A stretch of DNA of 64,000 nt from G965276765 sp965276825 (lineage in GTDB: Bacteria > Actinomycetota > Acidimicrobiia > Acidimicrobiales > Palsa-688), in contig OZ255630.1 in assembly GCA_965276825.1 (NCBI GenBank), positions 620,001-684,000 on the forward strand, read 5' to 3'. The notes under the pieces are model-generated. The model had not been told where the DNA came from and did no database searches. It was given only the letters and a program-made list of their open reading frames with translations. Below, one piece after another: positions 18,170-26,816 of the stretch (position 1 is the stretch's first letter; the number at the start of each line of letters is the position of its first letter). Position numbers and translations under genes: made by a program.

Positions 18170-18650
18170 GCGGCCGACGATGTGAACGATGTCGGCCGCC
18201 GGGGGACGATCTCGATGTGGGTTGGCTTCTGCAGGCGATGCGCACCCAGCGGGGGGAAGGGATCAGCCGGTCACCCACGGCGGCTTCGAAGATGGTCGCC
18301 ACCTACCAACGGTAGGCGATCTCGACCGAGCCGGGCGCCAGTGGGGCGCGCGGCCTTGACCCACGGCTGGATCTCGCTCCGGCGGATGGTGCCGATTGGC
18401 CAGAGCCAGGGGAGGGGTAGCCGTGAGCCGCAGGGAGCTCTCGGCCTGGACCGTCGCGCTCAGCCGGTGGACCTGCCCGGCCTGCCAGCTCTCGCCGTAG
18501 TCCCGATCGTTGCGCGGGCCCCGGCCCGGTCGACGGAGAGGCCGTGGGCCAGTCACCGCCGATGCGGTCGAGGGACCGCTCGGCGTCCCCCTTGACAGCG
18601 GTCGACGTGGCGTGTCCTCCGCGATCGCGCGGGTACTCCCGCCACCCGGC
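18170..18650 (-). pseudogene. Remnant of a tyrosine-recombinase (phage-type) integrase
   Basis: Read leftward across three frames, the region gives integrase-like pieces in the right order: AVKGDAERSLDRIGGD, then YGESWQAGQVHRLSATVQAE, then IGTIRRSEIQPWV, then LAPGSVEIAYRW, an in-frame TAG (18303-18305), VATIFEAAVGDRLIPSP, and finally ADIVHIVGRLGVSTV. These match the N-terminal arm-binding and core-binding domains of actinobacterial integrases. The catalytic domain is missing and several frameshifts are needed. Its 5' end lies about 12 bases from the rnpB 3' end. Confidence 0.6.
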
Positions 18651-18661
18651 CCGGGGTGGGT

Positions 18662-19023
18662 GACGGTGAGCCGGCTTGTAGGCGGGATTCTGTCCACCGG
18701 CCCGTTGCCGGGATCCGGATGGGTGGCCATCCATCTGTGCGGTCTACCTGGGGACATCGGCCGGGCCGGCCGTCCCACGCTCGACCTTGCTCCGGGTGGG
18801 GTTTACCGAGCCGACCGGGTCGCCCCGGCCGCTGGTGCGCTCTTACCGCACCGTTGCACCCTTACCTGTGACGCCCCGAGGGGCGCCCATCGGCGGTCTG
18901 TTCTCTGTGGCACGTTCCTGCGAGTCACCTCGACTGGCTGCTAGCCAGCACCCTGCCCTGTGGAGTCCCGACCTTCCTCGACCGGGTCGGGCCCGGCCGC
19001 GACCACCGGTCCGGCTCACCGTC
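18662..19023 (-). ncRNA. rnpB: RNase P RNA, bacterial type A
   Basis: The minus strand carries the conserved 5' core GAGGAAGGTCGGGACTCCAC followed by AGGGCAGGGTGCTGG, then GGTAAGGGTGCAACGGTG and GGTAAGAGCGCACCAGCGG, and the 3' core GGACAGAATCCCGCCTACA. Helix P1 is a perfect 13-bp pairing of GACGGTGAGCCGG (19023-19011) with CCGGCTCACCGTC (18674-18662), which sets both ends. Length is about 362 nt. It is the catalytic RNA that matures tRNA 5' ends. Open frames across it are not genes. Confidence 0.95.
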
Positions 19024-19177
19024 GTGATCGATCCTAGCGGCGGAGCGCCCAACTGGCGCGGCGGGGACTCGCGGAGCGGATCGTCTTCCCGACACCGGCA
19101 GGATGAACTCGGAAAATGTCGAAGTACCCACCGTGCGCGCGCAAGGATCACGACGCGGTTGCGCCGAAGGGACGGAC

Positions 19178-20911
19178 ATGACGACCAATGGCAAGTCGTG
19201 CGGGGCGGAGCCGCCGGGTGCCAGCGTCCTGGTCGCCGGGGAGTCCCTGGACCACGGAGCGGCGCTCGATGCCGCTTTCGACCACTCGCCGACGGGTTCC
19301 GCCGTGCTCGACGGAGACGGCCGGATGCTGCGGGTCAACGACGCCTTCGTGGTGCTGGTCGGCCGTCCGCTGTCGGAGCTCATCGGCGCCCCCCTGCGGT
19401 CGCTGTTCCACGACGAGGATGCGGCCAGAGGGCGCCATCCGACCGCCGGGCGCGAGCACCCGACGACCGTGTACTGCCGGCTCACCCACCCGGACGGCCA
19501 CGTCCTGCGCGTCCAGGTCTCCCTCTCCGGTCCGATGCCCGACCTCGACGGGAGGATGTTCGCCGTCGCCCACCTGCTCGATCTGAGCGCCCTGCAATCT
19601 CTGACCGACCAGCTCGACGCCGCAGGCACCACCGACTCGCTCACCGGGCTCCCCAATCGCGAGGGGCTGAGGGCCATCCTCTCCCGCTCCCTCGCCAACC
19701 GCCGCGACCCGCTGCTGATCGGGCACTTCGACCTGCGCCGGTTCGGTCTGATCAACAACGCCCTCGGCCGGACCGTCGGCGACCTGGCCCTCATCGAGGT
19801 GGCCAGGCGCCTGCGCGGTGCGCTCGGCCCCGGTGACACGGTCGGGCGCGTCGGTGATGACGAGTTCGTGGCCGTCGTGCCCACGTCGAGCGGGGTACGA
19901 GGGGGCCACCTCACCCGATCGACGGTCCGGCACCTGCTCGAGGTGGTGGCCGAGCCGCTCGACGTCGGTGGCTACCGGCTGGTGATCGACGCCCGGGTCG
20001 GCGTGGCCAGGAGCGCGTCGGGCGAGGCGGCGTCGGAGCTGCTGGCGCACGCCGAGGCGGCGGTCTACCTGGCCAAGCGGCAGGGCAGCCAGGTGGGCGT
20101 GTGGGACGCCGGCGTGCGAGACCGCGCCTACGGGAGGCTCAAGATCGAGGGGGCCCTGCGCCAGGCCGACTTCGACGCCGAGCTGCTCCTGCACTACCAG
20201 CCGGTCTGGGACCTGGCGTCGGGCGTGGTCGGGTCGGTCGAGGCGCTCCTGCGCTGGGAGCACCCGGCGCTCGGCCGCATCGGTCCCGACCGTCTGCTGC
20301 CCGTCGCCGTCGACCTCGACATGACCGCCGAGATCGGTGACTGGGTGCTGCGCCGGGCGACCAGCGACGTCGTGGAGTGGCGGCGCGCCCACCCGGGGTC
20401 GACGGCCAAGGTGGCGGTGAACCTGAGCGGCGAGCACGTCGGCGATCCGGGACTGGTCGAGAGCGTCTGTCAGGCGGTCGACGCATCCGGGGACCCGGAG
20501 GTGCTGATCGTCGAGATCACCGAGCAGGCACTCGTCACCGCCTCCGCGCCGGTGCTTCGCCGCCTCAGGCGCCTGTCGGACCTGGGCGTCGAGATCCACC
20601 TCGACGACTTCGGGACGGGCTACTCGTCACTGGCCTACCTCAACCGCCTGCCGGTGGACGGCCTCAAGGTGGACCGCCAGTTCGTGTCGGGCGACACCGG
20701 GCTGCTCCTGCTGCGGACCATCGCCAGGCTCGGGCGGGAGCTCGGCAAGGTGGTGGTCGCCGAGGGCGTCGAGACCGAGGCCCAGCTGCGGGCGGTGCGC
20801 TCCACGGGCTGCACCATGGCCCAGGGCTACCTCCTCGGGCGGCCGGGGCCCGACCTCGACGCCGCCCTCGCCCCGGTCGCTCGCGACGCGGCCGTTGCGG
20901 TCGCGCGCTAG
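19178..20911 (+). CDS. PAS-GGDEF-EAL signalling protein (c-di-GMP)
   Basis: About 577 residues. An N-terminal PAS domain (about 20-140) has AAFDHSPTGSAVLDGDGRML and SLFHDEDAARGR; a GGDEF domain follows (DSLTGLPNREGL); the EAL domain is C-terminal with HYQPV, EALLRWEHP, NLSGEH, EITE, DDFGTGYSSLAYL and AEGVETEAQL. The EAL residues look complete, so c-di-GMP hydrolysis is expected. The GGDEF signature reads VGDDEF, so cyclase activity is doubtful. The ATG at 19178 follows GAAGGGA; an in-frame ATG at 19103 is the alternative. Its stop overlaps the converging sbcC stop (CTAG). Confidence 0.9.
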   Translation: MTTNGKSCGAEPPGASVLVAGESLDHGAALDAAFDHSPTGSAVLDGDGRMLRVNDAFVVLVGRPLSELIGAPLRSLFHDEDAARGRHPTAGREHPTTVYCRLTHPDGHVLRVQVSLSGPMPDLDGRMFAVAHLLDLSALQSLTDQLDAAGTTDSLTGLPNREGLRAILSRSLANRRDPLLIGHFDLRRFGLINNALGRTVGDLALIEVARRLRGALGPGDTVGRVGDDEFVAVVPTSSGVRGGHLTRSTVRHLLEVVAEPLDVGGYRLVIDARVGVARSASGEAASELLAHAEAAVYLAKRQGSQVGVWDAGVRDRAYGRLKIEGALRQADFDAELLLHYQPVWDLASGVVGSVEALLRWEHPALGRIGPDRLLPVAVDLDMTAEIGDWVLRRATSDVVEWRRAHPGSTAKVAVNLSGEHVGDPGLVESVCQAVDASGDPEVLIVEITEQALVTASAPVLRRLRRLSDLGVEIHLDDFGTGYSSLAYLNRLPVDGLKVDRQFVSGDTGLLLLRTIARLGRELGKVVVAEGVETEAQLRAVRSTGCTMAQGYLLGRPGPDLDAALAPVARDAAVAVAR

Positions 20912-23220
20912 TCGCCGCTCAGGCGGGCCGTCGCCCGTCGCCCGGGGCGCTTGAGCACCTCGATGGCGTTGGGCAGCTGCTCCTTGATGGCGGTGTCGTG
21001 GGTGACCACGAGGACCTGGCGGAACCGCCCACGCAGCTGCTCGAGGGCCTGGAGCATCCTCGCCTTGCGCTCGTCGTCGAGGGGGCCGAAGACCTCGTCG
21101 AGGACCAGGAGCCCGACCGAGCCGCCGGACTGGAAGCGGACGTGCTCGCTGATGGCCACCCGCAACGCCAGGTTGGCCAGGTCGATCTCCGATCCGGAGA
21201 ACCGGTCGAGGCCGTAGGTGCGCCCGGCATCGCTGATCTGCAGCTCGAAGGTCTCCGGGTCGACCTCCAGACGGTCGTACTCCCGGTCGGTCAGCTCGGC
21301 GAAGAGGTCGGCGGCCTGCGCGGCAAGCCTCGGGCCGACCGTCGCCACGACGGTGTTGCGGAATTCCCCGAGCAGGACGGCCAGCCTGCTCAGGTGGCGG
21401 CTGCGGTCCTGGAGGTCGGCGAGCTTGGCGTGCTGTGCCGTGGCCTCCTCGACCCGCTTGGCCTGGGCGTCGGCGACGGTGCGGGCCCTGACCGCATCGC
21501 GCCCCGCCGCGTCCGCTCGCTGACGGGCCGCGGCCGCCACCGCCTCGGCATCGACGCGCGCCCTGCGGCTCCCGTCGAGGGTGGCGGGGTCGTAGGAGAG
21601 CTCGGCGAGGCGCCCGGCCTGCTCCCCCACCACCTTGGTCGCGTCGCGGACGGCATCGATCAGCGTCGTCCGCTCCGCTTCCAGGACAGGGCGGCGCTCC
21701 AGGCGGGTGGTGAGGGTGACGACCGATGCCGCCACCCGCTCGCCCTCGTCGACGCGTGCCCGCCATGTCGTGCCGACGGCCACGACAGTCGCGGCATCGC
21801 CGAGCTCTTCGGGACCGGGGCCGCCGGCGCGTTCGACGGCGCTCGCGGCGACGGACCGGGCCAGCTCGGCGTCGGCCCGCCTGGCCGCCTGCTGCTCCCA
21901 CGCCCGGCGCGCCGCCGCGGCCGCTTCGAGGTGCGCGGTCTCCGCCGCGAGGGCAGCGGTCGCGTCGCCGGCCTCGGCGGTCAGGCGGGCGTGGCGCTCC
22001 TCGAGCTCAACCAGCCGGACCTCGGCGGCCTCCACCTCCGCGGCGCGGTGGGCGCGAACCTGGTCGAACGCGTGGCCCAGGGCCTGGCCGCAGAGCGGGC
22101 ACGCCGCTTCAGCGGAGAGCGACGAGGAGCGCGCCGTCGCGTCCCTGGCCCGGGTCAGCTCGCCCTTCGCGGCCTGGAGCAGCCCGGTGACGGCGTCGCG
22201 CTGCGAGGCCGCCCGCTCGACCTCGGTGGCCAGTCGGGCCCGGGCCGAGGCGTCGGGGGCGGCCACCTCGACATCCACCGCGATCCCGGCCAGGTGCCGA
22301 TCCGCCGAGGCCAGGACCCGCAGCGTGTCGAGCACGGCCCGGTCGCGCGACAGGTCGCCCTGCTGCTCCCGCAACCCGGCCAGCTCCTGCGACGCGGTGG
22401 CGAGGGGCGCGAGCTCGGTTTCGACCTCCCGCCTGCGGGCCTCCTCCCGGTCGAGGGCGGCCGCCGCGTGGCGCGCCTCGGACGCGACCCGCTCGTGGGC
22501 CTGACGGACCCGATCGACGCGCTCGAAGGCGGCGAGCGCCTCCTCGCGGCGACGCCCGGCCTGCGCGGCCACGTCGACCTCGGTGGCGGCGGTCGCCTCG
22601 GTCGCGGCGGCCGCGGCCTCGGCGTCGGCCGCCTCGGTCGACAGGGCCTCGACGTCGGGCAGCATCCCGCGCAGCTTGACCAGGTCGGCCTCGGTCTCCC
22701 TGGCGTCCCTCCTGGCGGCGTCGCGCGCCCCGTCGAGGGGGGTGATGCCGAGGAGCTGGAGCACCAGTCGCCGGCGCTCCGCCGGTGCCTGCGAGCTGAA
22801 GGCGGCGAGCTGCTTCTGCTCGGCGAAGACCGATGCCCGGAAGGCCACGTCGTCCATGCCGAGCACCGACTGCACGTAGCGGCGGGTGTCGGTCGCTCCC
22901 TCGGACATGGTCAGGCCGTCGCAGTGGGCCTCGGCCCGCATCGTGGCGTTGATCCCGGTCAGCGACCTCCGGACCAAATACAGGTGGCCCTCGTGCTCGA
23001 ACTCCAGCTCGGTGACGCAGTCACCGCCCACACCCGAGGAGCGGATCTCGTCGCGGCCGGTACGGGCCCGGCCCCACAGCGTGAAGGTGATGGCCTCGAG
23101 CAGCGTCGACTTGCCCGCCCCGTTGGCCCCGTAGATCCCGACCAGGCCAGGAGGCAGCGCCAGGTCGAGCTCGTCCTCGTAGACGCGGAAGTTGCGCAGG
23201 TACAGGCGGGTCAGCAGCAC
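20908..23220 (-). CDS. sbcC: SbcC/Rad50-like SMC-family exonuclease ATPase subunit
   Basis: A 770-residue protein with Walker A GANGAGKST (31-39), two long Ala/Glu/Arg-rich coiled-coil arms, a zinc hook CPLCG in the middle, the signature segment FSGSEIDLANLALRVA and Walker B LLVLDEVFGPLDDERK. With SbcD it forms the Mre11/Rad50-type complex that opens hairpins and processes blocked DNA ends. It is shorter than E. coli SbcC (about 1050 residues) because the coiled coils are short. The GTG at 23220 lies 7 bases after the sbcD stop, so the genes form an operon. Confidence 0.92.
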   Translation of the reverse strand: MLLTRLYLRNFRVYEDELDLALPPGLVGIYGANGAGKSTLLEAITFTLWGRARTGRDEIRSSGVGGDCVTELEFEHEGHLYLVRRSLTGINATMRAEAHCDGLTMSEGATDTRRYVQSVLGMDDVAFRASVFAEQKQLAAFSSQAPAERRRLVLQLLGITPLDGARDAARRDARETEADLVKLRGMLPDVEALSTEAADAEAAAAATEATAATEVDVAAQAGRRREEALAAFERVDRVRQAHERVASEARHAAAALDREEARRREVETELAPLATASQELAGLREQQGDLSRDRAVLDTLRVLASADRHLAGIAVDVEVAAPDASARARLATEVERAASQRDAVTGLLQAAKGELTRARDATARSSSLSAEAACPLCGQALGHAFDQVRAHRAAEVEAAEVRLVELEERHARLTAEAGDATAALAAETAHLEAAAAARRAWEQQAARRADAELARSVAASAVERAGGPGPEELGDAATVVAVGTTWRARVDEGERVAASVVTLTTRLERRPVLEAERTTLIDAVRDATKVVGEQAGRLAELSYDPATLDGSRRARVDAEAVAAAARQRADAAGRDAVRARTVADAQAKRVEEATAQHAKLADLQDRSRHLSRLAVLLGEFRNTVVATVGPRLAAQAADLFAELTDREYDRLEVDPETFELQISDAGRTYGLDRFSGSEIDLANLALRVAISEHVRFQSGGSVGLLVLDEVFGPLDDERKARMLQALEQLRGRFRQVLVVTHDTAIKEQLPNAIEVLKRPGRRATARLSGD

Positions 23221-23227
23221 GGCGCGC

Positions 23228-24343
23228 TCAGCCTGCCGCCTCGATCGCCGCGTGGAGGTACTCGTGGCCGAGGGACCGCAGGCGGTCACGGTCGAGTCCG
23301 GTCAGGTCCTGACCCTCCACGTAGCCGTCCCACTGACCGCCGATGGTGTCGACCGAAGGGAGCTCGGCGCTGGTGGCCATCGACACGAACTGCGGCTCGA
23401 GCTTCAGGTGCAGCCCCGCTCGGGCGGCGTCGTGGACGGCCTGCAGGTCGAGCATGCGGTACGCCTGGGGGTCGACACCGTCGAGGAAGAGGCGGGCGAC
23501 CGCGCCGGCCGGCACGGTGGCGGCGCGCTGCAGGACCCGCTCGGACAGCTCGGCGGGGGAGAGGCCGATGGCGTAGACCGGCTCGAGGGTGACGAGCGGT
23601 CGGGTCCCGCCGAGGGGGACGTGGCGGCACTCGCCGGTCTCGGTGTCGAGCACGACGATCCCCTTCGCCCGGTCCGGCTCGTCGGAGAACTGGAAGCTGT
23701 CGGTCGAGCCGGCGTACCACATGTGGGGCTCGACCCGGGCGAAGGTGTGGTAGTGGCCGAGGAGCACCAGGTCGGACTGGAGGCGGCCGGCGTCGACCTC
23801 GATCTCGTTGATGTCGGCGTGGCGGGGCTGCAGCTGGGTCAGACGGGGGTGGGTCAGCAACAGGTTGGTCCGATCCGCGCTCCTCGAACGCGCCGCCTCG
23901 TCGAGCCCCTCGAGGGCCGCCTCGACGGAGAGCATCTGCGGGACGGCGTGGACGACCAGGCCGTCCAGCTCGATGCGCTCGTAGGCCAGCCGGTGGGCGA
24001 AGTGGAACTCGGGAAACGAGTCGGCGAGGACCGAGTACGGGCTGCCCCGGCCGGGAAGTCGCGGGGTGTCGTGGTTGCCGCTGATGACCACGACGGCGAC
24101 CCCGTGCTCGCGCAGCTTGGTCAACGCCCGCTGGGCCACCCGGAACGAGCGGTACGTCGGCCGGGGATGATCGAACACGTCGCCGAGCCAGCAGACCAGG
24201 TCGGGCCGTTGCTCGAGGGCCAGATCGACCGCCGCCTCGAAGGAGCGCTCGAAGTCCCACTCGCGCTGGTTGACGCCACCCTCGGTGGTGAAGGGATAGT
24301 AGGAGCGCCCGAGATGGGCGTCACCGATGGCTGCGACTCGCAT
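23228..24343 (-). CDS. sbcD: SbcD/Mre11-like nuclease subunit
   Basis: A 371-residue metallophosphoesterase. It starts MRVAAIGDAHLG (DxH), then WLGDVFDHP (GDxxD), VISGNHDTPR (GNHD) and LLGHYH, the full set of metal ligands of Mre11/SbcD nucleases. The C-terminal part is the capping and SbcC-binding region. The ATG at 24343 is the only start consistent with the family; the frame is open upstream only as antisense to the NERD gene. Confidence 0.92.
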   Translation of the reverse strand: MRVAAIGDAHLGRSYYPFTTEGGVNQREWDFERSFEAAVDLALEQRPDLVCWLGDVFDHPRPTYRSFRVAQRALTKLREHGVAVVVISGNHDTPRLPGRGSPYSVLADSFPEFHFAHRLAYERIELDGLVVHAVPQMLSVEAALEGLDEAARSRSADRTNLLLTHPRLTQLQPRHADINEIEVDAGRLQSDLVLLGHYHTFARVEPHMWYAGSTDSFQFSDEPDRAKGIVVLDTETGECRHVPLGGTRPLVTLEPVYAIGLSPAELSERVLQRAATVPAGAVARLFLDGVDPQAYRMLDLQAVHDAARAGLHLKLEPQFVSMATSAELPSVDTIGGQWDGYVEGQDLTGLDRDRLRSLGHEYLHAAIEAAG

Positions 24344-24385
24344 GTCGTCCAGCCAACCAGGCGCGTGAGACGAATGCCAGCGGTG

Positions 24386-24391
24386 TAGTTT
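24386..24391 (+). promoter_or_regulatory. -10 element (TAGTTT) of the NERD gene
   Basis: TAGTTT lies exactly 6 bases before the ATG at 24398, in the 54-base gap that also holds the divergent sbcD promoter. Confidence 0.55.
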
Positions 24392-24397
24392 TCGGCC

Positions 24398-25165
24398 ATG
24401 GTGCGAGAGGACCGGCGCCGGCGGGGTTCGATCGGGGTGGCGGGGCGCTCGGCGTCGGAGGTCTACCGGAGCGAGCGGGCCAGGGCCCGTCGCCGTCGGG
24501 TCGAGCACGTGGTCTGGGTCGCGGTCGCGGTCGGTGCCGCGGTCGTGGTCGCCTCCCACCGGTCCTCCACGGCGCCGGTGGTCGGGCTCGCGGTGGTCGG
24601 GCTCGCGGCGGTCGGGCTCGCGGCGGTCGGGCTCGCGGCGGTCGGGCTCGCGGCGGTCGGTGCCGCCGTCCTGCGTCGTCCCCGCCCCGACCCAGAGCGG
24701 TGGTGGCGAGGCGCGGAAGGGGAGCGGGCGACCGGGGACCTCCTCGACGAGCTTCCCCGGCGGTGGTCGGTGCTCCACGATCTCCGCGTCCCCGGCAGCC
24801 GGGCCAACATCGACCACCTGGTCATCGGGCCACGCGGGGTCTGGGTCATCGACACCAAGGCCTACCGGGGCGCGCCACGCGCCCGCTGGCGGTCGATCAC
24901 CGTCGCCGGGCGCCCGCTCGACACTTCGGCCTCGGCCTGGGAGGCGGAGGTGGTGGCCGACCGCCTCGGGGTGGAGGTGCGACCGCTCGTCGTGCTCCAC
25001 GGCCGCGGCCTGCCGTCGCGGGGTCGTCGCTGCGACGGGGTGCGGGTCGTGCCCGCGGCGGCCCTGCTCCGACGGATCCGGCGCGAGCGCGTCGGGCCCC
25101 ACATCGGCGCGCCGCGGCGGCGGGCCCTCTTCGAGCGCGCTCTGACCGAGCTCCCGGAGGCCTGA
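24398..25165 (+). CDS. NERD (nuclease-related) domain membrane protein
   Basis: 255 residues. A basic N-terminus (1-35) is followed by two hydrophobic stretches (about 37-85), the second made of GLAAV repeats, then a NERD domain: GAEGERATGDLLDEL, VLHDLRVPGSRANIDHLVIG and GVWVIDTKAY. NERD is a predicted nuclease domain of the restriction-endonuclease-like fold, with the Asp of NIDH and the DTK motif as likely active-site residues. It is divergently transcribed from sbcDC. Membrane anchoring is inferred from hydrophobicity. Confidence 0.82.
   Translation: MVREDRRRRGSIGVAGRSASEVYRSERARARRRRVEHVVWVAVAVGAAVVVASHRSSTAPVVGLAVVGLAAVGLAAVGLAAVGLAAVGAAVLRRPRPDPERWWRGAEGERATGDLLDELPRRWSVLHDLRVPGSRANIDHLVIGPRGVWVIDTKAYRGAPRARWRSITVAGRPLDTSASAWEAEVVADRLGVEVRPLVVLHGRGLPSRGRRCDGVRVVPAAALLRRIRRERVGPHIGAPRRRALFERALTELPEA
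24581..24655 (+). repeat. 15-bp tandem repeat (5 copies) inside the NERD gene
   Basis: GTCGGGCTCGCGGCG is repeated five times (the first copy ends GTG) with a partial sixth, encoding VGLAA repeats in a predicted membrane helix. The period is a multiple of three, so copy-number change would keep the frame. Confidence 0.85.
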
Positions 25166-25186
25166 GGCTGCCAAGATGCAGGGCCG

Positions 25187-26002
25187 ATGACCACTCCCGA
25201 GCCCTTTCCCGGCCACGTCGTGGCGGCGGACGACGCGCCGGCGAGCCCGACGGGAGGCCCGGCGGGTCCGACGCCCGCCGCCACGGTCCTCTCCCTTCGC
25301 GACGCGTTCGACGGTGTGGAGGTCCTCCTGCTCCGCCGCCGGCGCGGCGGCGCCTTCTCGGGGATGTGGGTCTTTCCCGGCGGCAAGGTCGAGGAGGCCG
25401 ACGCCGCCGACGCCGCCGGGGATCCCGAGGCGCCCCGCCTGCGCGCCGCCGGGCTCGACGCCGTGCTACCGGAGATCGCGGTGGCCCGCAGAGCCGCGGT
25501 GAGGGAGGCGGCCGAGGAGGCGCAGCTCCGCCTCGACGTCGCCGACCTCGTCGTCCACTCGTTCTGGATCCCGCCGCCCGAGACGCCCCGGCGGTTCTCG
25601 ACGTGGTTCTTCGTCTCACCGGCCGCCGCTGCGGACACCGTCGTGGTCGACGACGCCGAGGTGCACGAGTACCGCTGGATGACCCCGGCCGCCGCCTTCG
25701 CCCAGCGCGACGCCGGTGCCTTGGCCCTCGCCCCCCCGACGTGGATGACGCTGCTGCAGGTCGGCGCCCACCCGAGCGTCGCCGCCGTCATGGCGGAGGC
25801 GGCCGGCCGGCCGCCCATCCGCTTCGAGACCCGGTTCGGTCGCAGCGACCGAGGGACGGTCACGCTCTGGGAGGGTGACGCCGGCTACGAGTCCGGTGAT
25901 CTCGAGACCCCCGGTCCACGACGGCGCCTGTGGGTGCGTGACACCGCACCGTGGCGGGTCGAGCTGAGCGACGGCCCCGCCGGTCCTGGCCCTGGGGCCT
26001 GA
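25187..26002 (+). CDS. NUDIX hydrolase
   Basis: 271 residues. MWVFPGGKVEEAD followed, after an insertion of about 35 residues, by AAVREAAEEAQL makes a Nudix box (Gx5E ... REUxEE) with an unusually long spacer, as in the NUDT19-like group that acts on CoA derivatives. It likely hydrolyses a nucleoside-diphosphate-linked substrate. The MarR gene starts 3 bases downstream, so the two are probably cotranscribed. Confidence 0.85.
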   Translation: MTTPEPFPGHVVAADDAPASPTGGPAGPTPAATVLSLRDAFDGVEVLLLRRRRGGAFSGMWVFPGGKVEEADAADAAGDPEAPRLRAAGLDAVLPEIAVARRAAVREAAEEAQLRLDVADLVVHSFWIPPPETPRRFSTWFFVSPAAAADTVVVDDAEVHEYRWMTPAAAFAQRDAGALALAPPTWMTLLQVGAHPSVAAVMAEAAGRPPIRFETRFGRSDRGTVTLWEGDAGYESGDLETPGPRRRLWVRDTAPWRVELSDGPAGPGPGA

Positions 26003-26005
26003 GCC

Positions 26006-26524
26006 GTGGCGGGACGACGGCCCCTGCGCTTCGACCCCATTGGCGAGGCCCGTCGGCAGTGGGAGGTCAACGGCTGGCCGGCCGAAGCGGCAGGCATGGC
26101 CGCCGTGACATCGGTGTTTCGGGCCCAGCAGGTCTACCTGGCCAGGGTCGACTCGGTGTTGCGGCCGCTGGGGCTGACCTTCGCCCGCTACGAGGTCCTG
26201 ATGCTCCTGCGCTTCAGCCGCACCGGGTCGCTGCCGCTCAACAAGGTCGGCTCCCGGCTGCAGGTCCACCCGACGAGCGTGACCAACGCCGTGGACCGGT
26301 TGGAGGACCAGGGCCTCCTGCGACGGGTGCCGCACCCGAGCGACCGGCGCACGACCCTCGCCGAGATCCTGGCCGCCGGCCGTGACCTGGCCGGCGCGGC
26401 GACGACCGCGGTCAACGCCGCCGTGTTCGACCAGCCGCTCCTCGACGGGGCGGACGTGGACCAGCTGGTGGCGATCATCAGCCGGCTGCGTCAGCGGGCC
26501 GGCGACTTCGACGACGGGGCCTGA
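26006..26524 (+). CDS. MarR-family transcriptional regulator
   Basis: 172 residues with a winged HTH: LTFARYEVLMLLRF, KVGSRLQVHPTSVTNAVDRL (recognition helix) and the wing RRVPHPSDRRTTLAE. It is expected to be a ligand-responsive dimeric repressor. The start is GTG. Targets are not evident; a palindrome upstream of the MFS gene at 2636 is one possible type of site. Confidence 0.9.
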   Translation: MAGRRPLRFDPIGEARRQWEVNGWPAEAAGMAAVTSVFRAQQVYLARVDSVLRPLGLTFARYEVLMLLRFSRTGSLPLNKVGSRLQVHPTSVTNAVDRLEDQGLLRRVPHPSDRRTTLAEILAAGRDLAGAATTAVNAAVFDQPLLDGADVDQLVAIISRLRQRAGDFDDGA

Positions 26525-26598
26525 GCGCCCGCTCGCCCGTCGCTGGCGCTGCCCTGGGCGCGGTTCGGACGGACTCCCTGCCGGTTCGGTCAGGCCCG

Positions 26599-26646
26599 AA
26601 CCTTGGTGCCGGCGTGTCGTTGAGCGACACGGGGGGCACCAAGGTT
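26599..26646. terminator. Long hairpin between MarR and HerA genes
   Basis: AACCTTGGTGCC (26599-26610) pairs perfectly with GGCACCAAGGTT (26635-26646), and inside it GTGTCG pairs with CGACAC around a TTGAG loop. Lying between two converging genes it may be a bidirectional terminator, although no U tract follows. The rest of the gap to 26816 is G-rich degenerate repeats. Confidence 0.5.
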
Positions 26647-26816
26647 GCTCGGGACGACGGGGCGACCCCCGCCGGCTGAGGAGCGCCGGCGACGCAGGGC
26701 CGGGCGGGTCGGGGAGCCGGGTGAGGCCGGGCGGGGACGGGGAGCGAGGGTCCGGCGTGGGGAGCGAGGCGCGAAGGCCCGGCGCGGGGAGCGGGGGTCG
26801 AGCACGGGGTCGCGGG

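Noticed and set aside
18263..18778. Open frames over the integrase remnant and rnpB
   Set aside because: They run through the RNase P RNA and show no continuous family match; the sequence is better explained as rnpB plus a decayed integrase.
20377..23592. 1071-codon plus-strand frame opposite sbcC
   Set aside because: Composition is biased and without motifs; SbcC on the minus strand has all ATPase and zinc-hook motifs.
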